A DNA stretch of 64,000 nucleotides from Verticillium longisporum. Its lineage: Eukaryota; Ascomycota; Sordariomycetes; Glomerellales; Plectosphaerellaceae. Made by a program: the position numbers and the translations under genes. The notes below the pieces were generated by a model that had not been told where the DNA came from, made no database searches, and was given only the letters and a program-made list of their open reading frames with translations. The stretch covers positions 1,984,001-2,048,000 of the forward strand of contig JAETXT010000009.1 of NCBI GenBank assembly GCA_019188255.1, read 5' to 3'. Numbering within the stretch: the first letter of the stretch is position 1; the number at the start of each line of letters is the position of its first letter. Below are positions 46,090 through 57,441 of this stretch, piece after piece.

Positions 46090-46535
46090 GATGGTGTGAG
46101 ATGGAGGAAATGCGCCTATAGATATATTGTGCGCCGAGGGTAGGTAGTTGTGTAGGCGCTGCTCTAGAAGGACCCGTGAGCAGCAGAAAAACCCAGCACA
46201 GACAGCTTCATGTACCCAGCACCGATGACGGTAGCTTTTGGCATAGGCCTTGGGTGGATGAATAACGGCGAACTTCCGACGAGCTTTCTCTCTCCATTTC
46301 CTTCATGATCTGAAGTGAGTTGACGACCAAAACAGGTTAGTGCACGATTAAAAATTCTGGTTTGGTGCAGCCTCTCACAGCCGCCGTTTGGGGCAGTCGC
46401 TATGGTGCCCCACCTGCCTCGAGACAGCGCCTGTCTGACACTGGAGGGCAGGTGCATGTTCGTGCAGAGGAACTATAGCAGTACCTTAAGGTACCTTAGT
46501 GATGGAAGCTTTCTGTATCGGTTTCGCTTAGCTGT

Positions 46536-46555
46536 CATGTATTGCATAATACATG
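46536..46555. repeat. inverted repeat CATGTATT-N4-AATACATG
   Basis: Two perfect 8-bp arms around a GCAT spacer in the divergent afg2 promoter region. Confidence 0.8.
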
Positions 46556-46792
46556 AATGATTCGTGTGTGATGCAGAAAATGACTTTCACTGATTTATCA
46601 GGCCTGATTGACACCAGCTCACATCTGCTTGCCCACCTGTATCATGGCTTTCGCCTGTGCACATCATCCAGCCAGGCACTGCAGAAAAGGTAGATACATG
46701 TACACCTACGATCCTACTAGCATCGTACGTCTTCTGGGGGAATGGAAAAAACCCTTGACAGTGCGTTCTACGGGACAATGGCGAGTTCACAG

Positions 46793-46818
46793 CATTACAT
46801 GTACCTAGGTATGTAATG
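46793..46818. repeat. inverted repeat with ACCTAGGT core
   Basis: CATTACAT and ATGTAATG form perfect 8-bp arms around GTACCTAGGT, which itself contains the palindrome ACCTAGGT. Confidence 0.82.
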
Positions 46819-46879
46819 AGCTACACGGCTCACTACTTATAGCGTGTCTAGGACCACAATGATTCACCCATGTTTCTTT

Positions 46880-46960
46880 GGGTACCTAGGTACGCAAGGT
46901 AAGGTACGGTACCTAAGGCAGGTAGGTGCCTAGGTGGGTAGGGACGGTACCTGGTACTTG
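46880..46960. repeat. ACCTAGGT/GGTACCT motif cluster
   Basis: About eight overlapping elements, including ggtacctaggtac, ggtacggtacc and ggtgcctagg, 210-290 bases upstream of the gene at 47171. Confidence 0.75.
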
Positions 46961-47170
46961 GTTTAAGGGTCCACGCTCTGCTAAGCCGCACCTGGCACTG
47001 GAACCAATCGGCTGGAGCTGTCTGTGCTCACTGCCGCTCCGGTTCCACGCTGCAAAAGTCCAGCTTCGTGATTCTCCCCAGAGCTCTCGAGCTCACCCTC
47101 AACGCAACCTCCGTGTCAACCACGTCCTTCATCCAGCCGTCCGCCCCCGCAGCCGCCACAAACTGCCCTC

Positions 47171-48541
47171 ATGCAATGGGCTGATACCAGAGCGCTGCGG
47201 CCCCTCGTCAGCAGCATCGCAGTTGCGCGGATGCCCCCTCGAACCCCCGGCCTTCCTCTTGGCCTGCCTCGCCCTCTGTTCCGACCATGGCTGAATCACC
47301 GCCCCTTTCACGCCTCCGCCATGCGCGGCAGCCCCTCTAGGAAGGGCAAACCCTCGATCTTCAAGGAGATGTTTCCAGACGCCGGTGCCGGCCACGAGAC
47401 CTTGAGGACCGATCGACCGAGACGCCCACGCGACGATATATTGGCCAAGGAGCCGCCCATTCAGCGAGAGCTCCTGGGCAAGGATGATCTGCGCGCGTGG
47501 CTCGAGGCACAGAGCCATGGCGAGGAAGAAGGCATCAACGCTCGCCCGGAGAAGGACGAGATGCCGGCGATGCTCATCTTGTCCAATGCCAGCAAGCATC
47601 TCGCCGAGGCCGACTTTTACCGAATCGGTCGCAAGGGCGAGCACCTCCAAGGCTGGAACACGACCATCAAGAAGGGTACATATGCTTCTCACCGTGTTTA
47701 TTGTTGTCTCGTGTGAACAGTCAAAAACTGACAAGACGCAGTCATCCACCTCCACGACCGCAACACCCTCGCCCCCTTGGACAGCTACTTCATCCTCTTC
47801 ACCTCGCGCGCCGCCGCCCGCGCCTACCAGCGCGAGGCCGAGCAGCTCTACAGCCGCGCCCGCGTCGACGCCGCCAAGCAAGACCTCACCCCGGCCCCGC
47901 CCGCCGACGACATGCCCCCCTTTACGCTGGCGCCCCCGTCCCCGGCGCCCCTGAACCTCAAGCTCTACGCCCTGCCGCCAAGCACCGCCGCCCGCCTCGG
48001 CGCCTTCACCCTCGCTAAGACGCTGCCCGCCCCTGAGAAGTCCGTCGAAGGCGCGCAGAGGGTCGTCGTCTCGCTGCAGGGCGGTGCCCTGCCGCCGGCC
48101 GCGTTCTGGGGCCTCGTGCGGCGAGACGGCGAGGAGAGGAACCTGGCGTGGGACGTGCTTGAGATGCAGCCGTACTTTGCGCAAAAGGCCTTTTCGTCTT
48201 CTGCCAGTCACCAGAATGGCAGCATACCACGCGACAAGACGAAGAGAAAAAAGGAGAAACAGGACAAAGCCGCTACCGAGAGTACGACCGAGACACAGAC
48301 GGCGGAGCAGCGGGCGGCAGAAGAGACGGCGATGACGAACGCGCCCGCGACGGACGACCCCAAGGGCAAGACGCACGCCAAATCAGCGCGGTTCGTGCTC
48401 TCTTTCAAGGACGTGCACGAGGCGCGGCGGTTTGCCAGGTCGTGGCACAGGAGGGAGTTTCCGCTGTCGCCGCCCCGGCAAGGTCGGGACAAGGGCCGCG
48501 TCGGGCAGTGCGTGACGGCCAACGTGGCGGTGCCGTGGTGA
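47171..48541 (+). CDS. Mitochondrial-type protein of unknown function
   Basis: Exons 47171-47675 and 47742-48541; the intron (66 nt, GTACAT...GACGCAG) joins TTIKK to VIHLHDRNTL. Predicted 434 aa. The N-terminus is rich in Arg, Pro and Leu without acidic residues after residue 5 (RPLVSSIAVARMPP, then FRPWLNHRPFHASAMRG), a good mitochondrial presequence with a likely cleavage near HASAM. The segment LDSYFILFTSRAAARAYQRE resembles a nucleic-acid-binding RRM half, as does ARFVLSFKDVHEARRFARSWH near the C-terminus; this is a weak resemblance only. A Lys/Glu/Thr-rich linker lies between. Related fungi have similar uncharacterised proteins. Frame intact. Confidence 0.78.
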
Positions 48542-49291
48542 GAAGGATATTTGAGATACCCCTTGGAAACAAATCATACCCAGCTTCTTTCGTGTGTGCA
48601 TGTGCCGTGTTTCATCTCGCATGTGTGGTGCGCGACATCATGAGATGCAGCCATCGTTCCTGAAAAAAAAAGCAGTTGAACACTCTGAAGCCTAATTACA
48701 CCTTTCTACCTATGAACAGGGAGGAGAAAGCTTACTCGGGTCAAAAGAGCCGCCTCCATGATCCGACTCACAAAATGCTAAATCCCAGTCATACGGCGAA
48801 TCACTCACAACGCGCGACAAGTGGAAAAACAAGCTGAATGTACCCCAGTAAAGGAAATAAGGCAGAATAGAGAGGTGAAAAAAAGAGGACAGAAAAACAA
48901 AAACCCGAAACTCCGGACCAGATATTTGCTCTCTAAACGGATGATGATGACACGACCAAAGACTCGGGGGCTCTTTCAACAGAAGAACCGGGCACACCTC
49001 CCTCTCCATCCGCCGGTCGAGTCGCTGTCGCCGCTACCACCGCCACCACCACCGCCGCCGCCGCCGCTGTCGCTCGCTCCGGTATGCTTGCTGCCCCTTC
49101 CGGAGTGCTGTATGTGCATGGTCTGTTCGGGCGCCTTAGGCGGCGTACCAGTTCCCTTCCTCTCCGCCGGCGCCCAACCATCATCTGCCTCTGCCCCATG
49201 ATCATCTCGCCGCCGAGCCTCAACCAAAACAGTCACCCCCGTCGCCATCCTTGCGCAGACCCAGCTTTCACTCACGAGAGGCCGTCCCAGT
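48542..49291. other. convergent 3' intergenic region
   Basis: Between the unknown mitochondrial-type gene and sec4, which converge. An A-rich stretch near 48660-48670 and a (CCACCG/CCGCCG)n tract at 49033-49072. No gene. Confidence 0.45.
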
Positions 49292-50141
<850 letters not shown>

Positions 50142-52235
50142 GTTGGCGGTGGTCGAAGGGTGCTCTGTTCAGAAGTAAGAGGGGTGTCGTAGAAGGAAAA
50201 AAAAAATCAGTCGGTGATCGGGATTGGTGATGGCAGAGGGGCAAAAAGGCGGTGCTCAATGTTCGGTGGTTGTCGCGCGGAGGGACGGACGTGGCAGATC
50301 CAGAACCGAAGGTGTCGAAGGCCAGCGGTGCGGTGCAGTGCGGTGGGATGGGATTGACGGGCTGGTGGATGACTTTGGACTGCTTGATTGATCGTAGCGC
50401 GGGCGGTTTCCCCAGTTCGGTGCAGGTCAGGTGCGGTAGTGCCTCCAGGCGTAAAATGAGCCAGGAGCGAGGAGCCAGCAACAGCCCGCGAGGAGCCAGC
50501 AGAGCCCGCGAGGGGCCAGCAGCAGCGCCAGCGGCCACCACCACTAGGTACACCACTACATGCCCGTACTTACCTGTTAGGTAGATACCTACCTTCCAGC
50601 AGGCTTCTGTACCACCACTCTTCAGGGACCAGGAATCGCCACATCCTCAGCCACACAACGTCATTGCTTGTCCGTCACGACGACCCTCCCTCCCTCCGTT
50701 GCAGTCGTTGTCACATGGGTGCGACAAAACTTGCAGATCATCGAAACGCCTTTGAGGGGGCCATTTGACTTTGATTCTTTCCGTCGGGGCCGAGAACCAA
50801 ACAGGCGGTGGCTCCCCAGAGCGACCATCACAACGTTATAAGTGTAGTTGTTGTATTTTGCGTCCTTTTCCGACTACCGGAGATCCTGTACCAAGCAGCA
50901 TCGCTCCTACAGCTGTAATATGGCTGCCAGTTCCTCGTTTGGGTAGCCTCTCCATTCTTTACCCGTAGACGCCAGCTCAAGGATGATACTTGCATCGGCC
51001 ATGTGCTTCCCAGGGGGGGAGTGATAGGTTCATTGCAGGTGCCGATGCAAAGAGAGCCACGTTTGGATCCATTACGCAGGGTACGGTACCTTGAGCTCAC
51101 CAAGTCCCATGTCCCGCTGCGGGGGTCTGGAACATGGGGTCTCCTCCCTATCGCGTGTCCTCTGCCTTCGGCTCTAGGGAGGCGCCTCTAGTGGGCGAGT
51201 CCCCTGAATCAATCACCACCCGGCCCCAAGCTTTATTGTTGGACCATCATTTCTCTAAGCCGATATGTTCTGTTGCATTGCGTAACGCTTGGCAAAGCCT
51301 CCACGCGCTCCCATTGTCATGACTCCTGCTCGTTCGTCTGCCCTATACTTCCCGTCGCCCGCTTCTCTGGCTCTCTTGCTGTGTGTGACACATTCATCCC
51401 CCCTGGACAGACCTTCGATTGAAGGCATGCAGGAACGCGGAGTCGGTACCAACCAGAGGTCAAGGCCTGGTGTATGATTCGCTCGCAATAACCTTTCGAG
51501 TCCCCCGTCGACATCGAATACGAGCTTCAGGTGGATGAGAACAACCACCTTTCCTCCTTCACGGGCAGCCGGACGACATCGTTAGGCCTCAAATCCCGTG
51601 TCACAACCTGCACGACAGCCGACGACCGAATGGCTTGTTCACTTGGCATCCATGCTCGCATGCCTGGGCCACCTTCAACAAAGACATATCACTACTGTTC
51701 CCCTGGCACCGCCTTGCATTCTTCATGCCCGGCCGCTTGAATCTCGAGACGCGAGACGTTCGCCTACTCCAGCAATTGCATGCCAGTCCGGCCTCGACAT
51801 CATCCTCCGTTTGGTCTACCCACATCGTCTCTTCCATCCGCCTAGCTCGATCGGATCTGTCGTGATTCCTGACGGCCCTACCCGCCCTTGCCTTAGTCTC
51901 GAGACAGCTACCTTGCCTCATACCACACTCAGCCCACAGAACCCAAGCTGTCGGTGCCGACGTCTGTGTGGACACGCCCCCTTTCTCCCTCTCCTTCTCA
52001 AATTCCCTCCTCCTCCTTCCACAGCATTGTATAGTAGCACTGCACGAGAACGATCAGAGTATTCATTTTGATGCACGACTTGCCAAAGGGGCAGTTGTTC
52101 TCGATGCTCTTGCTTGGTGCTAGAAGCTGCAAGTGCCCCTCGCCCTCGCCCACGTCCCCACGCCTCCGTCCGCGTCCGGCAAGCACCCTCCGGTAAGGCA
52201 GGCGCCTGCCTCACTTTGGATAGTCAGTCGCGACC
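50142..52235. promoter_or_regulatory. divergent intergenic region sec4 / hul4
   Basis: 2.1 kb between divergent genes. It holds a roughly 20-bp tandem repeat at 50463-50535 and a tacctgttaggtagatacctacc element near 50570-50594. Open frames are short. No gene supported. Confidence 0.5.
50463..50535. repeat. tandem repeat, unit about 20-25 bp
   Basis: Three imperfect copies of a GCGAGGAGCCAGCA unit with variable agagccc/acagccc parts, about 320-390 bases upstream of the sec4 start. Confidence 0.7.
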
Positions 52236-55200
52236 ATGACATCTCCGTGGCCACCCCGACGTCCACCACCTCCACCGCCGCCCCGTTCGCCTCGACGACC
52301 TGCTCCCCAGCCCTCTCGACGTCCATCCGACGACTTTGTCACCCGCCTGCACAACACCTCGCTCAATGCCCCGCCCAGCGAGCTGGCGCGCCTCTCTCGC
52401 CACGACTTCGCCCTTGAGGATTCTCAGGCCAACGCTGACTCGAGCTCTTCCGAATCTGATATCCACCCCTCCAGACCACGCCGTCGACCAGCCCATTCTC
52501 GGTCTATGAGCGTTCCTTTCCCGTCCCTCTTCTCCAGCAAGAAGAAGCAGCGTCCAGGCCCGGTGCACGACGACGACTCCGACGACTCCCACAATGACCC
52601 GCCCGTGACTCGATCCGCAGCCAAGACACATACAAAGGGCAACATGAGCCAAGGCAACCGCGATTTCGCCACCGGAAACTGCATGACCTGCAACTCCCTC
52701 GTGCGCTGGCCGCGAGATCTCAAGGTCTTCAAGTGCACCGTCTGCGTCACCGTCAACGACCTCAGCCCGGAGGAGCACGCCGGACATAGGTCTGGTGGCG
52801 TCCCGCAGTGGCTCCGGGGCGCCAAGCCTGCCACCTCGTCCTCGTCCTCGCCCCCGGATCAGCCCGCCCGCTCAGTCGACAAGAGCGGCACCAAGGAGAT
52901 ATCATTGGAGCACACAAAGTCATTAGTTCACAGCTGCCTTCAGGAGTATCTGGTCCAGGTCGTGCGCCAAGGAAAAGCGGCAGAGAAGCTGCGAGGGCTG
53001 TCGTCAGGGCGTCCGCACTCGCCCGTCGATCAGGATGATCATTCGATCGGCCATTGGAAAGCTACGAATCCCACGACACCGAATTCTGTGTCACAGAGAA
53101 CGCAGAAGGAGGAACCTGCAACTTACATGTTCAGCGAGCAACCGACACTTCGCCAAAGCCATCATCAACAGTCCCCAAGATCATACTCATCCTCCTATCC
53201 GGCCCGTCCATTGGTGCACAGCATCTTTGGAGAGGAGAGCATCCGTCCTGCTGCACCTCTGCAGCCCGAAATCGACGGAAAGCGACTTTTCAAGCCCTTG
53301 GAGGACTATCTCGTGTCATGCTTCAGCTCGCTGCAGTGTGTGAACTCATCGTTTCTTCCAAGCCGTCCACACTACACTGCCCGACCGGAGAGTGATGATT
53401 CCCAACCTGTGTTCCCGACACAATCGACTGGCAACGCAACACGGCCAGTTTTTGCGCCTGAACCAAAGGGTGGAAACGTACGACGACAAACCGCCGTACC
53501 TCGATCCGACCCCAGGTGTGCCGAATCTCAATCGCAGCTGGTTGATCTTGATCCCAAGCTGTTGCTGCTCGGTAACTTTGCGGAAAACGGCATGTGGTGG
53601 ACAGGGAACCAAAGAGAGTCTCAGCAGCATGCGCAATCAAAAGGACGCAAGACTTCAGAGGCTGCGCACTCAGTTGTCTCCATGCGTTGCCCTCAAATCG
53701 AATGGGACCAGGTCGCTTCGTGGTATGCTACATTGCTCAATGCGGCAGAGTCTTGGACTGCAATTTACGACAGTCTGTATCAGGAAGAGGCATTCGAGCC
53801 TCTATCCGCCGCCGCACTCCAAGATTTGGAAGACGTTCTGCTCGCAGCGCAAGAACGAGTGCAAAGGGTCTTGCTCAAAGTAACCGAAATGTTGCTCAAA
53901 CGACCTGGACGTGCCTTAACCGACCCCGAAGACATGAGATTCCTTCTCATATTGCTCGAAAACCCCTTGTTATATGCCATACCGTCATATTATCGGGGCT
54001 CCAAGCAGTCAGGGACGGGCGGCTCACGAGGCGGCAAGAACGGGAGTGATTCAACTCATGCGAGAGGCGGCCCAATCTCAGGACAACACTCTGGGGTCAT
54101 CAAACGGATTCTCGGCCTCATGTCGAATGCCTCAAACTCATGTCATACACACCTCATTGCATGGTTTGCACGGTACCCCGAATCCAGGTTCTCCATAATT
54201 AAGGACCTAACAAGCGGTTTCCTCACCTTTCGACTCATTCGCCAGAACGAGAAAAAGTATGAAGCCAAGGTCGACGTCATTGACGGTCTCATACCTAACA
54301 TGAGCACCGGCCGGTCTGCAGCCTCGCTTCATGCAGCTCTCGGGACGTCGAGTTCATCAAAAAAGAAGCCGAAAGAGCAGCCGAAGAAGATGGTATACCA
54401 TGACGATTGGCAGATAAGAGCTGCCGCACGCGTCTTGGCTCTACTGTTCGCTGCCAATAACACCTTGGGAGTCAGACGCGCAGATGCAACCATGCTGGGT
54501 AACTCCAGCGTCGTCCTGCGCGAGGGTGTCCAAGTGTTTGGTCAAGTCTTGCCAACCAGCGATTTCTACAACAGCATGATAGACTATGCTGACTTGATTG
54601 CTGATTTCGAGGCGTGGGAGACGAAGAGGAGCAAATTTGCCTTTTGTCAGTACCCATTTCTACTCAGCATTTGGGCCAAGTCTCAAATTCTGGAATACGA
54701 TGCCCGCCGTCAAATGACGACGAAGGCGCGGGATGCCTTTTTCGATAGTATCATGACACGGAAGAATGTCACGCAGCACTTGACGCTTGACGTACGCCGT
54801 GACTGCTTGGTGGAGGACAGCCTGGCTGCTGTGAGCGAGGTGATTGGTAGCGGTGGCGAAGACATCAAGAAGCGCCTGCGCATCGAATTTAGAGGCGAGG
54901 AGGGTTACGATGCAGGCGGTCTCCGCAAAGAATGGTTTCTTCTCCTCGTCCGTGAGGTGTTCAACCCGGAGCACGGTACGTATTACTACAGAGAAAACCT
55001 TCGTCTCGCCTCGAACCACGACTAACTTAGCTGTCAGGCCTGTTCACCTACGATGAGGAATCACAGCTTTGCTACTTCAACCCTAATTCTTTCGAGACGT
55101 CGGATCAGTTCTTCCTCGTGGGCGTGGTCATTGGGCTTGCCATCTACAACTCGACCATTCTGGATGTGGCGCTTCCGCCGTTTGCATATCGCAAGTTGCT

Positions 55201-55960
55201 CGCTGCGGCGCCAATCTCCTCAATTCCATCATCTGCGCACCCACGTCCTGTCATGACGTATAACCTTGAAGACTTGGCTGAGTGGCGCCCACGATTAGCT
55301 GCAGGCCTAAAACAGCTGCTTGATTACGATGGTGACGTGGAGGAGACATTTGGCCTCGACTTTGTTGTCCCCGTTGAAAAGTAGGGGACAGTGCTTCAGG
55401 TCCCCCTTTGTCCAGGAGGTGAATGGAAGTCTGTCACGAACGCAAACCGACGAGAATTCGTAGACTGCTATGTCCGCTACCTGCTGGACCACGCAGTCAC
55501 CCGGCAATTTGAGCCGTTCAAGCGCGGCTTCTATACCGTCTGTGGAGGCAACGCATTGTCACTTTTCCGGCCGGAAGAGATTGAGCTTTTAGTCCGGGGC
55601 TCGGACACAGCTCTTGATATCGACTCGCTCCGAGCTGCAGCTGAGTATGACAATTGGGGCACTAAGAATCCTGATGGTACAGAGCCTGTCATCGGCTGGT
55701 TCTGGGACACGTTCAAGAGCGCCAAACCTTCAGAACAACGAAAGCTTCTGTCATTCATTACCGGAAGTGACCGAATACCCGCTATGGGCGCTGCGCTCCT
55801 TCCGATCAAGATATCCTGCCTCGGAGAGGACGAAGAACGTTATCCCATTGCTCGAACCTGTTTTAACATGCTGTCTCTTCGCCGTTACGGCTCGCAAGAA
55901 CGATTGGAGCATATGCTCTGGACGGCTGTGCACGAAAGCGAAGGTTTTGGCTTGAAGTAA
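52236..55960 (+). CDS. hul4: Hul4-type HECT ubiquitin ligase, one in-frame TAG
   Basis: Two exons, 52236-54975 and 55038-55960; the intron (62 nt, GTACGT...GCTGTCAG) joins NPEH to GLFTYDEESQ. Total 1220 codons. The N-terminus is Pro/Arg-rich; a C-x2-C pair zinc motif (CMTCNSLVRWPRD, then FKCTVC) lies near residues 149-170. The HECT domain occupies the C-terminal third: LRIEFRGEEGYDAGGLRKEWF, FLVGVVIGLAIYNS, FEPFKRGFYTV and the catalytic Cys near residue 1188 in ARTCFNMLSLRRYGS. A TAG at 55382-55384 interrupts the HECT domain between DFVVPVEK and GTVLQVPLCPGGE; the frame is the same on both sides and no intron can remove it without losing conserved residues. Family assignment is firm. Confidence 0.88.
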
Positions 55961-56300
55961 GCGGCACAGCGAATAAACAACTAACTTTCATCATTGTCAT
56001 GGCGTATGGGAGTCAGGAATAGGCAAAGGATACCGCAAAGAGCGCATAAAGGGATGTCTTCGTCTGTAAAACAATAACTTTTGGCTGCCACGCAGGATCC
56101 GATGTGTACCAATCGTTGAGGGTGAGGTTCGCATACAGCCAATGAATTGACCTTGTTCATGAGCCAAGCAGTAAACTCGAATCGGTGTTTCGTATGGCAA
56201 GATCCTGGCCATGGTTCGAAATGTTCTCCCACAAATCGTACATCTACAATACTGATACAAACATGATTGCTGCCCGTGGCTGTCCACAAGTCGCCCAAGC
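55961..56300. other. convergent 3' intergenic region
   Basis: Between hul4 and mrp49, which converge. No gene. Confidence 0.4.
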
Positions 56301-57138
56301 TTAGTCGATCACGGACTCCCTGGCCTTCTTCAGAAGGTCCCTCTCCCGATTCCTCTCGTCAATCGTCGCCTTTTGCTTCTTCCTGTCCACGGCGCCCTGG
56401 CGCTCCATCTCCTCGACCTCCTTCATCTCCGCCTGCTCCTCGGGCGTCGGCAGGACAGGCTGGGCGCCCGTCTCGGCGAGGAAGCGCGCCAAAATCTCCT
56501 CGGAGCGCTGGTTCTTCATGTCAATCTTGACGACGCGCTCGTCGGCGGCCGGCGGCGCCGCCTTGGAGGTGTCGATGCCGGACGAGGGCGGCTGGATGCG
56601 CACCGCGGGTTCCGCGCCCGCGGCGGCCGCGTCGGAGAGATAGATGGACAGCAGGGCCGGGCCCTCATTTGAGTCTTTGCGGTTGACGATCATGGGGATC
56701 GAGGGATTGTGGAACTTGAGCCGGGGGAGCATGTCGCGCCAGAACCGCCTGCGGGCCACTCGTCAGAAAAAATCCATCATACGCGCGCTGCGGGACCTTT
56801 TCCCCTCCTTTTCCTTTGAGGAGAAGAGGAAACGCACCTAGGACCCATGTGGCCGTTGTTGTATGTCTTTGCGAACTCGACGTGGATTCGGGTCACCGTT
56901 GGGGGGATGACGGCTGCGCCGGGGCCGTGGCGTATCCTGAGCATCTGGTTTCGGAGGTCAGTACCTTGGTTTCTGGGTGCAGGGTGCTTCGGTACGGGAG
57001 AGGGGGGCCTCATACTTGCTGCGAAGAAGGTTAGCATTTGCGAAATCGATAGAAAGATCAGGGGTTACGGTGCTGGGGCAATTGGTAACGTACTGCCCGG
57101 AGCTTGTGCCACCTTGACGCTGCGCCTGTGCCGACCAT
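56301..57138 (-). CDS. mrp49: Mitochondrial large-subunit ribosomal protein Mrp49 (mL61)
   Basis: Exons 57138-57094, 56944-56838 and 56748-56301; introns 56945-57093 (149 nt) and 56749-56837 (89 nt). Predicted 199 aa. It carries the L51/S25/CI-B8 thioredoxin-like domain: MLRIRHGPGAAVIPPTVTRI, then FAKTYNNGHMGPRRFWRDML and RLKFHNPSIPMIVNR. A C-terminal coiled segment is rich in Glu, Arg and Lys (EEQAEMKEVEEMERQG). The first intron contains an alternative acceptor (TTCTTCGCAG near 57020), but using it brings in a stop, so the later acceptor (GAAACCAG) was chosen. Divergent from gep3. Confidence 0.88.
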
Positions 57139-57441
57139 TGTGAGGAGTTGGTTGCGGGGGTTGGTATCCGAATGATGTTCGAGTACCCTCGTGCCTTGGA
57201 GCTAGCAGCTATCTTCAAAGTCGAAGTCGCGTGTCAGAGGAGCCTCTTAGAAAATTGGTCGTGATGATTCGGGGCGAGCCGGGGCTTATCCGGATAAGAT
57301 AAGATAATGCGATCTATCGCGCGTCAGTTCACCCAGAAATTTGGGGGGGTGATCTTCCTCCTCAGAAAGTTTCCAGAAACCACTCCAACTTCGAATACCC
57401 CCGACGACTCTTGGCAAGACGAGACAGTCGCATCACCGGCA
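57139..57441. promoter_or_regulatory. shared divergent promoter mrp49 / gep3 with GATA elements
   Basis: Only 303 bases separate the two start codons. At 57286-57307 is TTATCCGGATAAGATAAGAT plus aa: a 12-bp palindrome containing a GATA site on each strand, followed by two more GATAA copies. Confidence 0.65.

Larger units (their letters stand above)
46090..47170. promoter_or_regulatory. divergent promoter region with hairpins and ACCTAGGT elements
   Basis: Lies between the divergent afg2 and an unknown mitochondrial-type gene. It contains a GGTACCTTA element near 46480-46498, an inverted repeat at 46536-46555, another at 46793-46818 built around ACCTAGGT, and a dense motif cluster at 46880-46960. 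Confidence 0.6.

Noticed and set aside
55332..55384. A 51-nt in-frame intron ending at the hul4 TAG
   Set aside because: It would delete the conserved EETFGLDFVV part of the HECT domain and has no branch site or good donor.
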